Shown piece by piece: positions 24,090 through 31,590 of a stretch of 64,000 bases of DNA. The DNA comes from CAWJNF01 sp963844235 (GTDB taxonomy: Bacteria; Actinomycetota; Thermoleophilia; Gaiellales; Gaiellaceae), in NCBI GenBank assembly GCA_963844235.1, contig CAWJNF010000001.1, positions 248,001-312,000 on the forward strand, read 5' to 3'. Position 1 is the first letter of the stretch; every line of letters starts with the position of its first letter. A program made the position numbers and the translations under genes. The notes under the pieces were generated by a model. It ran no database searches, was not told the DNA's origin, and saw only the letters and a program-made list of their open reading frames with translations.

Positions 24090-24503
24090 TCAGCCGTTGA
24101 CCTTGCCGACGAGGGACGTCGGCACGATCGTCACCGCGACCTGGTCCGGCCCGGCATAGCTCGCGATGGTCGCGTCCGGATCGGCTTCATAGCGGGAGAC
24201 GATCGGCCGGATGTGATCGATCAGCTCCTCGACCGAGCCCGTCCGCACCTTGGCCACGCCCTTTGCATACACCGCGCGCAACGGATGATCGTGCTCGAAG
24301 ACGACCAGCGACGCGCGCGGATCGCGCAGGAGGTTGTTCGGCCAGCGGAGCTCCGCCGTGCTCCAGAGGTGGAACGCTTGCCCATCCCAGCGGTACCAGA
24401 CCGAGACGACGTGCGGAGCCCCGGACTCGTCGAGCGTTGCTATCGCGGCGACCCAGGGCGGATCGTCTTCCCGCAGGAAAGCGTCTCGCTCGCCGTCGTT
24501 CAC
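24090..24503 (-). CDS. Pyridoxamine-5'-phosphate-oxidase-fold (PPOX/F420-type) protein
   Basis: 137 residues beginning at GTG 24503, which overlaps the upstream cupin stop (GTGA). The split-barrel pattern is clear: W-V-A-A-I-A-T-L-D-E-S-G-A-P-H-V at the N-terminus, V-S-V-W-Y-R-W-D-G at mid-protein, and N-L-L-R-D-P-R-A-S-L-V-V. Such proteins bind FMN or F420 and reduce small molecules or heme-like substrates. Cofactor not decidable here. Confidence 0.8.
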   Translation of the reverse strand: MNDGERDAFLREDDPPWVAAIATLDESGAPHVVSVWYRWDGQAFHLWSTAELRWPNNLLRDPRASLVVFEHDHPLRAVYAKGVAKVRTGSVEELIDHIRPIVSRYEADPDATIASYAGPDQVAVTIVPTSLVGKVNG

Positions 24504-24865
24504 GAGGACAGCAGCTCGAAAGTATGGAACCGGAACGTAGTCGTGCCCGTGTTCTCGAGGTCGTGAATCCGTTCCGTCTCGAGACGGGCCTCGTCCAGGA
24601 AATCCGTGTCGCGGGCTGCGAACTCGACGTGGATCAGGTGGCCGTCCGGGTAACGCTGGATCGCCCGGCCGCTGTCGATGCAGACCCAGAAGTACGGCGT
24701 CCGGTGGCAGTGGAACGGAACCCGCTCGCCAGGCCCGAGGCAGAGCTCCCAGACCCTGATCTCGTCGTTCTCGAACAGCAGCGTGGTACCGACCTCGTAG
24801 TTCTCGGCGGCGTGCTGCAGCTCCTCGCCGTACCCATCCAGGGCGAACCGCTCGACCGTAGCCAT
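24500..24865 (-). CDS. Cupin-like protein
   Basis: 121 residues. Cupin-like strands with P-F-H-C-H-R-T-P-Y-F-W-V-C near residue 54 and two later beta segments. A good ribosome site (AGAGGAGGG) precedes ATG 24865. It is coupled to the downstream split-barrel gene by a 4-nt overlap, so the two probably work together. Metal ligands H-C-H are partly present. Function unknown. Confidence 0.75.
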   Translation of the reverse strand: MATVERFALDGYGEELQHAAENYEVGTTLLFENDEIRVWELCLGPGERVPFHCHRTPYFWVCIDSGRAIQRYPDGHLIHVEFAARDTDFLDEARLETERIHDLENTGTTTFRFHTFELLSS

Positions 24866-24968
24866 GCTCCCTCCTCTCGGTCGTGGTTGCCAACCCTATC
24901 GCGGAGCCGGGCTGGGCGGCACGGTTCCTACGCTACGCTCATGCCTTCCGACGCACGGAGGTGGCGAC

Positions 24969-25352
24969 GTGGATGTCCGGTCGATCGAAGGCACGCCAAT
25001 GGTGCCCATGCACCAGGGCACGACGCCTGTCTGGTACCTCTGGGAGCCGCGGGAGCTCAAGGACGCGACGGCCGGCGGCTACATCGAGCTCGTAGGCGAG
25101 TTCGTGGTCGAGGCCGGGGGCCATGTCGCGCCGCACAGCCACCGGACGCACGAGTTCTACTACATGATCGGCGGGCGGGGCATCATGACGATCGCGGAGG
25201 AGGAGCGCGAGGTCGTCCCGGGAGACACGATCTACATCCCCCCCGACGTCGTGCACTCGATCCGCCCGTCGAGCCCCAATGCGTCGATCCGAGCCTTCGT
25301 CTTCGCCGTAGGCCTCGCCGACACGCCTGAGATCGACTACTCCGTGAACTGA
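24969..25352 (+). CDS. Cupin-domain protein
   Basis: 127 residues starting at GTG 24969, with GGAGG 7 nt upstream. Canonical cupin motif 1 A-P-H-S-H-R-T-H-E-F-Y-Y-M (residues about 53-65) and motif 2 P-G-D-T-I-Y-I-P-P-D-V-V-H-S provide three His and one Glu for a metal. It may be a small dioxygenase, isomerase or sensor. A TACGCT TACGCT-like -10 region lies about 30 bp upstream. Confidence 0.85.
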   Translation: MDVRSIEGTPMVPMHQGTTPVWYLWEPRELKDATAGGYIELVGEFVVEAGGHVAPHSHRTHEFYYMIGGRGIMTIAEEEREVVPGDTIYIPPDVVHSIRPSSPNASIRAFVFAVGLADTPEIDYSVN

Positions 25353-25385
25353 CGTCGGTCGCCGGCGGCTCGGAGGACGTGCTTC

Positions 25386-25970
25386 ATGGGTGCCGGTGAC
25401 GGTCCGCTGCTCGTCGTCGTCACGGGGCCGCCCGCGAGCGGCAAGACGTCCGTTGCGGAGGAGCTCGCGAGTCGTCTCGGCGTCGCCTTCTTGAGCAAAG
25501 ACACGTTCAAGGAGGTCCTCTACGAGCACCTGGGCTCGGGGGACGAGCTCGAGCCGACCCTCGACGCTGCGGCGCTCGCAGCCCTCTTGCGTCTGGCCGC
25601 CGCGCAGCTCGCGGCGGGGCTGCCCTTCATCGTCGAAAGCAACTTCGACGCCCGGTACGATCCTGGCCCGTTGAGGGCGCTTGCGGAGAGGCACGATGCC
25701 AGGCTTGTCCAGGTCTACTGCACGAGGTCCGTCGAGTCGCTGCTCGCGCGCTTCGCCGAACGAGCCGCGTCGGACGACCGCCATCCCGGGCATGGGGACG
25801 AGCCGGAGGACGTCGACGAGATCCGTGCCGACCTCGAGGCGGGTCGCTGGGCTGCCCTCGCGCTCCCCGGCGTCCTCGTCGAGGTCGATCTGGACGAAGC
25901 CGGCGACGACGTCGACGCGCTGCTCACGCAGATCGAGGACGCTTCCGGGCGGTCGCGTTCCGTGGAGTGA
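25386..25970 (+). CDS. P-loop kinase-like ATPase (AAA_33 type)
   Basis: 194 residues. Walker A G-P-P-A-S-G-K-T-S near residues 15-23 and an acidic lid region (H-P-G-H-G-D-E near residue 139) as in zeta-toxin/chloramphenicol-phosphotransferase/AAA_33 kinases. It would phosphorylate a small molecule. No antitoxin partner is adjacent, so a toxin role is unsupported. Converges with the nitroreductase gene. Confidence 0.8.
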   Translation: MGAGDGPLLVVVTGPPASGKTSVAEELASRLGVAFLSKDTFKEVLYEHLGSGDELEPTLDAAALAALLRLAAAQLAAGLPFIVESNFDARYDPGPLRALAERHDARLVQVYCTRSVESLLARFAERAASDDRHPGHGDEPEDVDEIRADLEAGRWAALALPGVLVEVDLDEAGDDVDALLTQIEDASGRSRSVE

Positions 25971-25991
25971 ACACCGGAACGGCCGTCCCGG

Positions 25992-26606
25992 TCACCACGC
26001 GTTCCAGTGGACTACCTCGTCGAGCGGCTTGCGAGGCCCCGGCTTGAAATCCGTGCCCTTCGTGTAGCCGACCGGGATCAAGGCGGCCTGCGTGATCTCC
26101 TCGTACGGGATACCGAGCAGCTCCGCGGCCTCGCGCTCGTGCGCGAGGTGGAACGTCGTCCAGCACGTGCCGAGGCCGCGCGCGCGAGCGGCGAGCATGA
26201 AGCTCCATGTGGCCGGAACGATCGAACCCCACGTGGATGCCTGCCGGCTCGACGGCAGCCCGTCGAGGCGTCCCTCGACACACGGGACGACGAGCACCGG
26301 CACCTCGTGGACGTGGTCGGCGAGGTACACCGCCGAGGCGAGCATCGGGCTCGACCCGGGGTCACGTCCGGCGAAGTACGGCTCGGCGCCTCGACGGTAG
26401 AGCTCGGCCAGACCGGCCCGCAGGGCAGCGTCGGTGACCACGACGAAGTGCCAGTCCTGACGGAAGGAGGCCGTCGGTGCCTGCACGGCGAGCCGCAGGC
26501 ACTCCTCGATCACCTCGCGCTCCACCGGTCGGTCGAGGTCGAGCCGGCGGCGGACCGCGCGGGTCGTCGAGAGCAGCTCGTCGGGAGTCAGTGGAAGGGT
26601 CGGCAA
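25992..26606 (-). CDS. Nitroreductase-family FMN oxidoreductase
   Basis: 204 residues starting at TTG 26606, backed by AAAGGAG six bases upstream. R-A-V-R-R-R-L-D (residues 16-23) is the FMN phosphate-binding opening, and A-P-T-A-S-F-R-Q-D-W-H-F-V-V-V (residues about 41-55) and G-L-G-T-C-W-T-T are typical of the nitroreductase fold. It reduces nitro groups, quinones or flavins with NAD(P)H. It follows the frame-disturbed gene at 26608 by 1 nt. Confidence 0.9.
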   Translation of the reverse strand: MPTLPLTPDELLSTTRAVRRRLDLDRPVEREVIEECLRLAVQAPTASFRQDWHFVVVTDAALRAGLAELYRRGAEPYFAGRDPGSSPMLASAVYLADHVHEVPVLVVPCVEGRLDGLPSSRQASTWGSIVPATWSFMLAARARGLGTCWTTFHLAHEREAAELLGIPYEEITQAALIPVGYTKGTDFKPGPRKPLDEVVHWNAW

Positions 26607-26607
26607 G

Positions 26608-26949
26608 TCAGCTCCTTTCGAGGAACGCGTCGAAGCGGACCGCGAGCCGCTCGCGGTCGGGCCGGACGGCAGGACGGCGCGGCAGATCGATCGGACGTCC
26701 GTGGAACCCCTTGAGCACGCCGAGCATGGGCCCGTCGTCGTCGTCGAGCAGCCGCCGGCTGACACGGACTGGTCGAGGCGCACCTTCGCCGTGCGGAATG
26801 TCACGCGACGAACGAGCTCGTCCTCGGGCGCAGTCCGGCCGGGATCCATCACCCCCACGCTCAGCAACATGCGGCGCTCGAGCGGAAGGTTCTCTGCGAC
26901 CCAGCAGGGATAGAGGGGCTTGTACCAACCCGGGCGCGTCCCGCTCCAC
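26608..26949 (-). pseudogene. Unknown protein gene with probable compensating frameshifts
   Basis: The frame that starts at leaderless GTG 26949 and stops at 26608 gives 113 residues, but its middle is R/A/P/G-rich shadow-like sequence. A neighbouring frame between about 26930 and 26765 reads a convincing protein (W-Y-K-P-L-Y-P-C-W-V-A-E-N-L, then D-E-L-V-R-R-V-T-F-R-T-A-K-V). The C-terminal L-L-D-D-D-D-G-P-M-L-G-V-L-K-G-F-H-G-R-P lies in the first frame. Family not recognised. Either two assembly indels or a decayed gene. GTG 26975 is an alternative start for the middle frame. Confidence 0.55.
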
Positions 26950-26978
26950 GGCCCGATTCTAGGAGCGTTCCTCACAAC

Positions 26979-26993
26979 TACACTGACCCCGTG
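26979..26993 (+). promoter_or_regulatory. Leaderless promoter of deoC
   Basis: TACACT (26979-26984), 6 nt before GTG 26991. The divergent minus-strand gene has TAGAAT 6 nt before GTG 26949 (26956-26961), so two leaderless promoters sit back to back. Confidence 0.55.
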
Positions 26994-27953
26994 GAGGTAG
27001 ACCGCCGCCCCGAGGGGTCGCAGACGGCGACGCTCCCGCGCGGCTTCGAGCTTCCGCTCGCGCCCCGGATGCCGCGCATCGGCTCCGTGGACGCCGTCGG
27101 TGCCGAAGCGCGTGCCGCCGAGCTCGGCAAGCGCTCCATCAAGCGGGAGTCCAAGCTGTGGGCGCTCGAGCTTGCGATCCGCTGCATGGACCTGACGACT
27201 CTCGAGGGCGCCGATACGCCTGGGAAGGTGGCGGCGCTGGCGTCGAAGGCGCTGCGGCCCGATCCGTCCGACCCGACGATCCCGCCGGTTGCAGCGCTGT
27301 GCGTCTACCCGAACCTCGTTCCCGCCGCCGTTGCGCGCCTGCGCGGAACGAGCGTGAAGGTCGCGTCCGTGGCAACGGCATTCCCCGCGGGGCAGTCGCC
27401 GCTGCGGGTCAAGCTGGACGACACGCGCGAGGCGGTCGCGCTCGGCGCAGACGAGATCGACATGGTGATCGACCGTGGCGCCTTCCTCTCCGGCCGCTAC
27501 GCGCAGGTGTACGACGAGATCGTCCAGGTGAAAGAGGCCTGTGGCGACGCCCACCTGAAGGTCATCCTCGAGACACACGAGCTCGGGACGTACGACAACG
27601 TGCGACGCGCATCCCTTCTCGCGATGGCGGCCGGCGCCGACTTCATCAAGACGTCGACGGGCAAGCTGTCCGTGTCGGCGACGCCGCCCGTCTGCCTCGT
27701 CATGCTGGAGGCGATCCGCGACGTGCATGACGAGACGGGACGGGCTGTCGGCTTCAAGGCCGCCGGCGGGGTCCGTACCGCGAAGCAGGCGATCCAACAC
27801 CTGGTGCTCGTGCACGAGACCCTTGGCCCGGACTGGCTGACGCCGGAGCGCTACCGAATCGGCGCCTCGTCGCTCCTCAACGACGTGCTCATGCAGGTCC
27901 GCTTCCAGCGAACCGGGCTCTACTCGAGCCCCGACTACTTCACGGTCGATTGA
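26991..27953 (+). CDS. deoC: Deoxyribose-phosphate aldolase
   Basis: 320 residues, the longer DeoC form. The Schiff-base lysine is in D-F-I-K-T-S-T-G near residue 220. The proton-relay lysine is in V-G-F-K-A-A-G-G-V-R near residue 255, and V-I-L-E-T is conserved near 197. It splits deoxyribose-5-phosphate into glyceraldehyde-3-phosphate and acetaldehyde. The two downstream aldehyde-dehydrogenase genes could oxidise the acetaldehyde. About 40 extra N-terminal residues precede the barrel. Confidence 0.95.
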   Translation: MEVDRRPEGSQTATLPRGFELPLAPRMPRIGSVDAVGAEARAAELGKRSIKRESKLWALELAIRCMDLTTLEGADTPGKVAALASKALRPDPSDPTIPPVAALCVYPNLVPAAVARLRGTSVKVASVATAFPAGQSPLRVKLDDTREAVALGADEIDMVIDRGAFLSGRYAQVYDEIVQVKEACGDAHLKVILETHELGTYDNVRRASLLAMAAGADFIKTSTGKLSVSATPPVCLVMLEAIRDVHDETGRAVGFKAAGGVRTAKQAIQHLVLVHETLGPDWLTPERYRIGASSLLNDVLMQVRFQRTGLYSSPDYFTVD

Positions 27954-27973
27954 GAGGCCATCCTCTCGAGCTC

Positions 27974-28001
27974 GTAGGGGCCGGATATATCCGGCCCCTA
28001 C
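27974..28001. repeat. 28-bp perfect palindrome, REP-like
   Basis: Arms GTAGGGGCCGGATA / TATCCGGCCCCTAC pair over the whole length. It lies between deoC and the aldehyde dehydrogenase. The same GGCCGGAT...ATCCGGCC core recurs four times at 54071-54236, so this belongs to a dispersed palindrome family and may also weaken transcription into the next gene. Confidence 0.75.
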
Positions 28002-28020
28002 CCACGATCCGGAGGTGCGA

Positions 28021-29484
28021 ATGAGCTCCGAGATCGCTCCTCGCGGCTTCGAGTACGCGACCTCGCGGGAGTCGCGCGAGATCGTCAAGCTCGAGGAGCG
28101 CTACGGCCTCTACATCGGGGGGGAGTTCGTCGAGCCTCGCTCGGGCAAGTGGCTCCGGACCGTCGACCCCGCCACCGAGGAGCCGCTTGCGGAGGTCGCC
28201 CAGGCCGGCTCCGAGGACGTCGCGGCTGCCGTGGCCTCCGCCCGCGAGGCCTACGAGAAGCGCTGGTCGCGGATCAGAGCAGCGGAGCGCGCGAAGTACC
28301 TGTTCCGGATCGCACGGATCCTGCAAGAGCGCTCCCGTGAGCTCGCGGTGCTGGAGACGCTGAACAACGGGAAGCCGATCAAGGAGTCGCGCGACGTCGA
28401 CATCCCGCTCGCGGCGGCCCACTTCTTCTACTACGCGGGCTGGGCCGACAAGCTCGAGTACGCATTCCCGAACGCATCGCCGCGACCGCTCGGCGTCGCC
28501 GCGCAGGTGATTCCGTGGAACTTTCCCCTGCTCATGCTCGCCTGGAAGATCGCGCCCGCGCTAGCCGCCGGAAACACCGTCGTCCTCAAGCCGGCGCCGA
28601 CGACGCCGCTGACGGCGCTTCTCTTCTGCGACATAGTCCGCCAGGCCGAGGTGCCGCCCGGAGTCGTCAACATCGTCACGGGCGACAGTGGCACCGGGGC
28701 TGCTCTCGTCCGGGATCCCGACGTGAACAAGGTCGCGTTCACGGGCTCGACCGAGGTCGGAAAGGACATCCAGCGCGCCGTGGCGGGCACCGGCAAGAAG
28801 CTGACGCTCGAGCTCGGCGGCAAGGCCGCGAACATCGTCTTCGACGACGCGCCGCTCGACCAGGCGATCGAGGGGATCGTCAACGGCATCTACTTCAACC
28901 AGGGCCAGGTCTGCTGCGCCGGCTCCCGGCTGCTCGTGCAGGAGTCGATTGCCGAGCCCTTCGTCGAGAAGCTCAAGCGCCGGCTCGGCACGCTGCGCGT
29001 CGGCGATCCGCTCGACAAGAACACGGACGTCGGCGCCATCAACTCGCGCGAGCAGCTCGAGAAGATCGAGTCGCTCGTCGAGTCGGGGCGCGAGGAGGGA
29101 GCCGAGATCTTCCAGCCGCCCTGCCGGCTGCCGGAGCGCGGCTACTGGTTCGTACCGACCGTCTTTACGAACGTGGCCCAGAGCTACCGGATCGCCCAGG
29201 AGGAGATCTTCGGCCCGGTGCTGTCCGTGCTGACCTTCCGGACGCCTGAGGAGGCGATCGAGAAAGCGAACAACACGCCGTACGGCCTCTCGGCCGGCGT
29301 GTGGACCGACAAGGGCTCGCGCATCCTCTGGGCCGCGCAGCGCCTGCGGGCGGGCGTCGTCTGGGCGAACACGTTCAACCGCTTCGATCCCGCCTCGCCG
29401 TTCGGCGGCTACAAGGAGTCCGGCTTCGGCCGCGAAGGTGGCCTGCACGGGCTCGAGGCCTACCTTGCCACAGAGGTTCGCTGA
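28021..29484 (+). CDS. Aldehyde dehydrogenase
   Basis: 489 residues, full-length NAD(P)-dependent ALDH. GGAGG lies 5 nt before ATG 28021. Key residues: the P-W-N-F-P-L substrate/cofactor segment near 163, glutamate in L-E-L-G-G-K near 263, nucleophile Cys in N-Q-G-Q-V-C-C-A-G-S near 297, and E-I-F-G-P-V near 394. Probably oxidises the aldehyde produced by DeoC or a related carbonyl substrate. It is 1 nt from the next gene. Confidence 0.95.
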   Translation: MSSEIAPRGFEYATSRESREIVKLEERYGLYIGGEFVEPRSGKWLRTVDPATEEPLAEVAQAGSEDVAAAVASAREAYEKRWSRIRAAERAKYLFRIARILQERSRELAVLETLNNGKPIKESRDVDIPLAAAHFFYYAGWADKLEYAFPNASPRPLGVAAQVIPWNFPLLMLAWKIAPALAAGNTVVLKPAPTTPLTALLFCDIVRQAEVPPGVVNIVTGDSGTGAALVRDPDVNKVAFTGSTEVGKDIQRAVAGTGKKLTLELGGKAANIVFDDAPLDQAIEGIVNGIYFNQGQVCCAGSRLLVQESIAEPFVEKLKRRLGTLRVGDPLDKNTDVGAINSREQLEKIESLVESGREEGAEIFQPPCRLPERGYWFVPTVFTNVAQSYRIAQEEIFGPVLSVLTFRTPEEAIEKANNTPYGLSAGVWTDKGSRILWAAQRLRAGVVWANTFNRFDPASPFGGYKESGFGREGGLHGLEAYLATEVR

Positions 29485-29485
29485 C

Positions 29486-30283
29486 GTGGCTCGCCTGCCG
29501 GTCCGCAAGACCTACAAGCTCTACATCGACGGTGCCTTCCCGCGATCGGAATCAGGGCGCACCTACGCGGTCGACGGCATCAACGTGGCGCGAGCGTCGC
29601 GAAAGGATGCGCGCGACGCGGTGCGCGCAGCGCGCGCAGCGCAGACCAAGTGGGGGGCTGCCACGGCCTACAACCGTGGGCAGGTGCTCTACCGGCTGGC
29701 AGAGATGATGGAGGCGCGCGCCGCCGACCTCGCCGGCCTCTGCAGCGGCCGAAAAGAGGTCGAGCGCTGCGTCGATCGCGTGGTCTGGTACGCCGGCTGG
29801 TCGGACAAGATCGCTCAGGTCGTCGGCGGCGCCAACCCGGTCGCCGGCCCCTACTTCAACTTCACCGTTCCCGAGCCGACGGGCGTCGTGGCCGTGCTCG
29901 CTCCGGAGGAGCCGCCGCTCGCGGGGCTCGTGTCGCGGCTCGCACCGATCATCATCTGCGGCAACACGGCTGTCGCCGTCGCGTCGGAAACCCGCCCGCT
30001 CGCGGCGATGGAGCTCGCCGAGGTGATCGCGACTTCGGACATCCCGGCCGGCGTGATCAACGTCCTCACCGGGTTCCGGACGGAGCTGGCCCCCGTGCTC
30101 GCCGGGCACATGGACGTGAACGCGATCGACCTGACAGGCGTCGACGCTGACGGCATCGAGCTCGAGCAGCTCGCCGCCGAGAACGTCAAGCGCGTCGTCC
30201 ACGGCTCGGCCGACGGCCAGAGCCTGCGCGACATCGAGGCCTTCCTCGAGCTGAAGACCGTCTGGCATCCGATCGGGACGTAG
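29486..30283 (+). CDS. Half-length aldehyde dehydrogenase homologue without catalytic residues
   Basis: 265 residues from GTG 29486. It aligns with the N-terminal cofactor-binding half of ALDHs (K-L-Y-I-D-G-A-F, then F-N-F-T-V-P-E-P-T-G-V-V-A-V and C-G-N-T-A-V-A-V). The usual P-W-N-F is replaced by A-P-E-E-P-P, there is no L-E-L-G-G-K, and the catalytic-Cys domain is absent. The frame is clean and codon use is normal, so it looks maintained. It may act as a structural partner of the full ALDH or be a shortened paralogue. Confidence 0.8.
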   Translation: MARLPVRKTYKLYIDGAFPRSESGRTYAVDGINVARASRKDARDAVRAARAAQTKWGAATAYNRGQVLYRLAEMMEARAADLAGLCSGRKEVERCVDRVVWYAGWSDKIAQVVGGANPVAGPYFNFTVPEPTGVVAVLAPEEPPLAGLVSRLAPIIICGNTAVAVASETRPLAAMELAEVIATSDIPAGVINVLTGFRTELAPVLAGHMDVNAIDLTGVDADGIELEQLAAENVKRVVHGSADGQSLRDIEAFLELKTVWHPIGT

Positions 30284-30285
30284 CG

Positions 30286-31143
30286 GTGGAGCGCGAGGTG
30301 CGCGTGGCCGTGTCCGGCGGGGAGCTCGTCGGGCATCGAGGAGGGACAGGGCTACCGGCGGTGATGCTGCACGGCGGGCCTGCGATTCCGGACTACATGG
30401 ACGGCTGCGCGAGCGAGCTCCACGGGCTCTTCGACGTCATGCGCTACACGCAGCGCGGCGTCCCGCCGTCGCTGGCTGAACGCCCGTACTCGATCGAGTC
30501 GCACACGGCCGATGCGGTCGCCGTCCTGGACGCAGTCGGCTGGGACCGGGCGTGGGCAATCGGCCATTCATGGGGCGGGCACCTCGCACTCCACCTGCTC
30601 GTCGCGCATCCGGACCGCCTGCTCGGTGTCATTTGCGTCGATCCCCTCGGCGCTCACGGAGACATCTTCGGTGAGTACGGCGCGCGCCTCCGGGCCGGCT
30701 TGTCACCAGCTCAGGTCGCCCGTCTCGATGAGATCGAAGAGCTGCGTCGGGCGGGCCGGGTCACCGAAACCGAGCTCCGCGAGCGCCTTGAGCTGACCTG
30801 GCCGCTGTTCTTCGCCGACCCGGAGGCCGCGATCGATGCCCCGACGCGCGGCAGCGTCGAGTGCTCGACCGATACGAACGTGTCGATTCGCGAGCACTTC
30901 GAGCGTGCGACGCTGGTCGCGGGGCTCCCCCGGACCGATCTCCCGGCACTCTTCGTGCACGGCGAGCTCGACCCGATGCCGACGAGATCGGCGACGGATA
31001 CTGCGCGCCTGATACCGGGAGCCCAGGTGGAGATCGTTCCTGCCTGCGGCCACTTTCCCTGGGTGGAGAAGCCCGGTGCGCTGCGTCAGGCCGTCGAGCG
31101 GTTCCTCGCCGCGGAGGTTTCGAGCGCCGTCCCGCGCGGGTAA
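30286..31143 (+). CDS. Alpha/beta hydrolase (proline iminopeptidase-like)
   Basis: 285 residues, GTG 30286 two bases after the previous stop. Oxyanion motif L-H-G-G-P near residue 25, nucleophile elbow G-H-S-W-G-G near residues 92-97, late Asp in H-G-E-L-D-P-M near 230, and His in C-G-H-F-P-W near 252. The HGGP plus GHSWGG combination is common in proline iminopeptidases and related esterases. Substrate unknown. Confidence 0.88.
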   Translation: MEREVRVAVSGGELVGHRGGTGLPAVMLHGGPAIPDYMDGCASELHGLFDVMRYTQRGVPPSLAERPYSIESHTADAVAVLDAVGWDRAWAIGHSWGGHLALHLLVAHPDRLLGVICVDPLGAHGDIFGEYGARLRAGLSPAQVARLDEIEELRRAGRVTETELRERLELTWPLFFADPEAAIDAPTRGSVECSTDTNVSIREHFERATLVAGLPRTDLPALFVHGELDPMPTRSATDTARLIPGAQVEIVPACGHFPWVEKPGALRQAVERFLAAEVSSAVPRG

Positions 31144-31189
31144 TCAGTCCCGTGCCCGGCACCGGCCGGGCGATAAACGGAGGTGGAAC

Positions 31190-31255
31190 ATGTACATCGG
31201 CGTTAGTGTTCTCGGTCTCATCCTGCTGATCGTCCTGCTCGTCATCCTGCTGTAG
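31190..31255 (+). CDS. 21-residue single-helix membrane peptide
   Basis: ATG 31190 follows GGAGG at 5 nt. The peptide is almost entirely I/L/V (S-V-L-G-L-I-L-L-I-V-L-L-V-I), a single transmembrane helix with no tail. The next gene starts 3 nt after its stop. Similar tiny hydrophobic proteins are known widely, but their role is not. I infer real translation from the strong ribosome site and spacing. Confidence 0.6.
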   Translation: MYIGVSVLGLILLIVLLVILL

Positions 31256-31257
31256 GG

Positions 31258-31560
31258 GTGGCCGGCAGCGACACGATCCGGATCAAGGCGTCCCGAACCG
31301 AAGCGGCTGATGAGCTGATCGGCGTCCTCCGCACACACGGGGTCGCCTGCGACTTGAGACGGCCGTACGGCTCGGAGGTGGAGGTCACGTGCCCGAGCCG
31401 TACGGTCCAGGCGGACGCGATGCAGCAGACAATCCGGGGAGTCGAGCTGTGGCTCCTCCTCGACGACACCCCTGACGAGGCCGAGGTGCGGTGCGGCAAG
31501 GAGGTCGTACGCGTGACTCGGCCAGATGCGCCCGCGGCGGTGCCCGCAGCACCCTCCTAA
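31258..31560 (+). CDS. Small protein of unknown function
   Basis: 100 residues, soluble, starting at GTG 31258 just after the membrane peptide stop. An alternating beta/alpha pattern (T-I-R-I-K-A-S, then D-E-L-I-G-V-L-R-T-H-G-V, then S-E-V-E-V-T-C-P) recalls small ferredoxin-like or ACT-like folds, with an unstructured Pro/Ala tail. Coupled to the 21-residue peptide. No family named. Confidence 0.65.
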   Translation: MAGSDTIRIKASRTEAADELIGVLRTHGVACDLRRPYGSEVEVTCPSRTVQADAMQQTIRGVELWLLLDDTPDEAEVRCGKEVVRVTRPDAPAAVPAAPS

Positions 31561-31590
31561 TCCCGCTCGACTCCTAATCCCGCTCGAGCT
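31542..31590. repeat. Short tandem duplication across convergent stop codons
   Basis: CTCCTAATCCCGCTCGA occurs twice in direct succession (about 31555-31588). The stop codons of both convergent genes lie inside this tandem, the + strand TAA in the first copy and the minus-strand TAG in the second. Confidence 0.6.

Noticed and set aside
25386..25970. Zeta-type toxin of a toxin-antitoxin pair
   Set aside because: Only the Walker A and kinase-like fold fit. No small antitoxin gene adjoins it.
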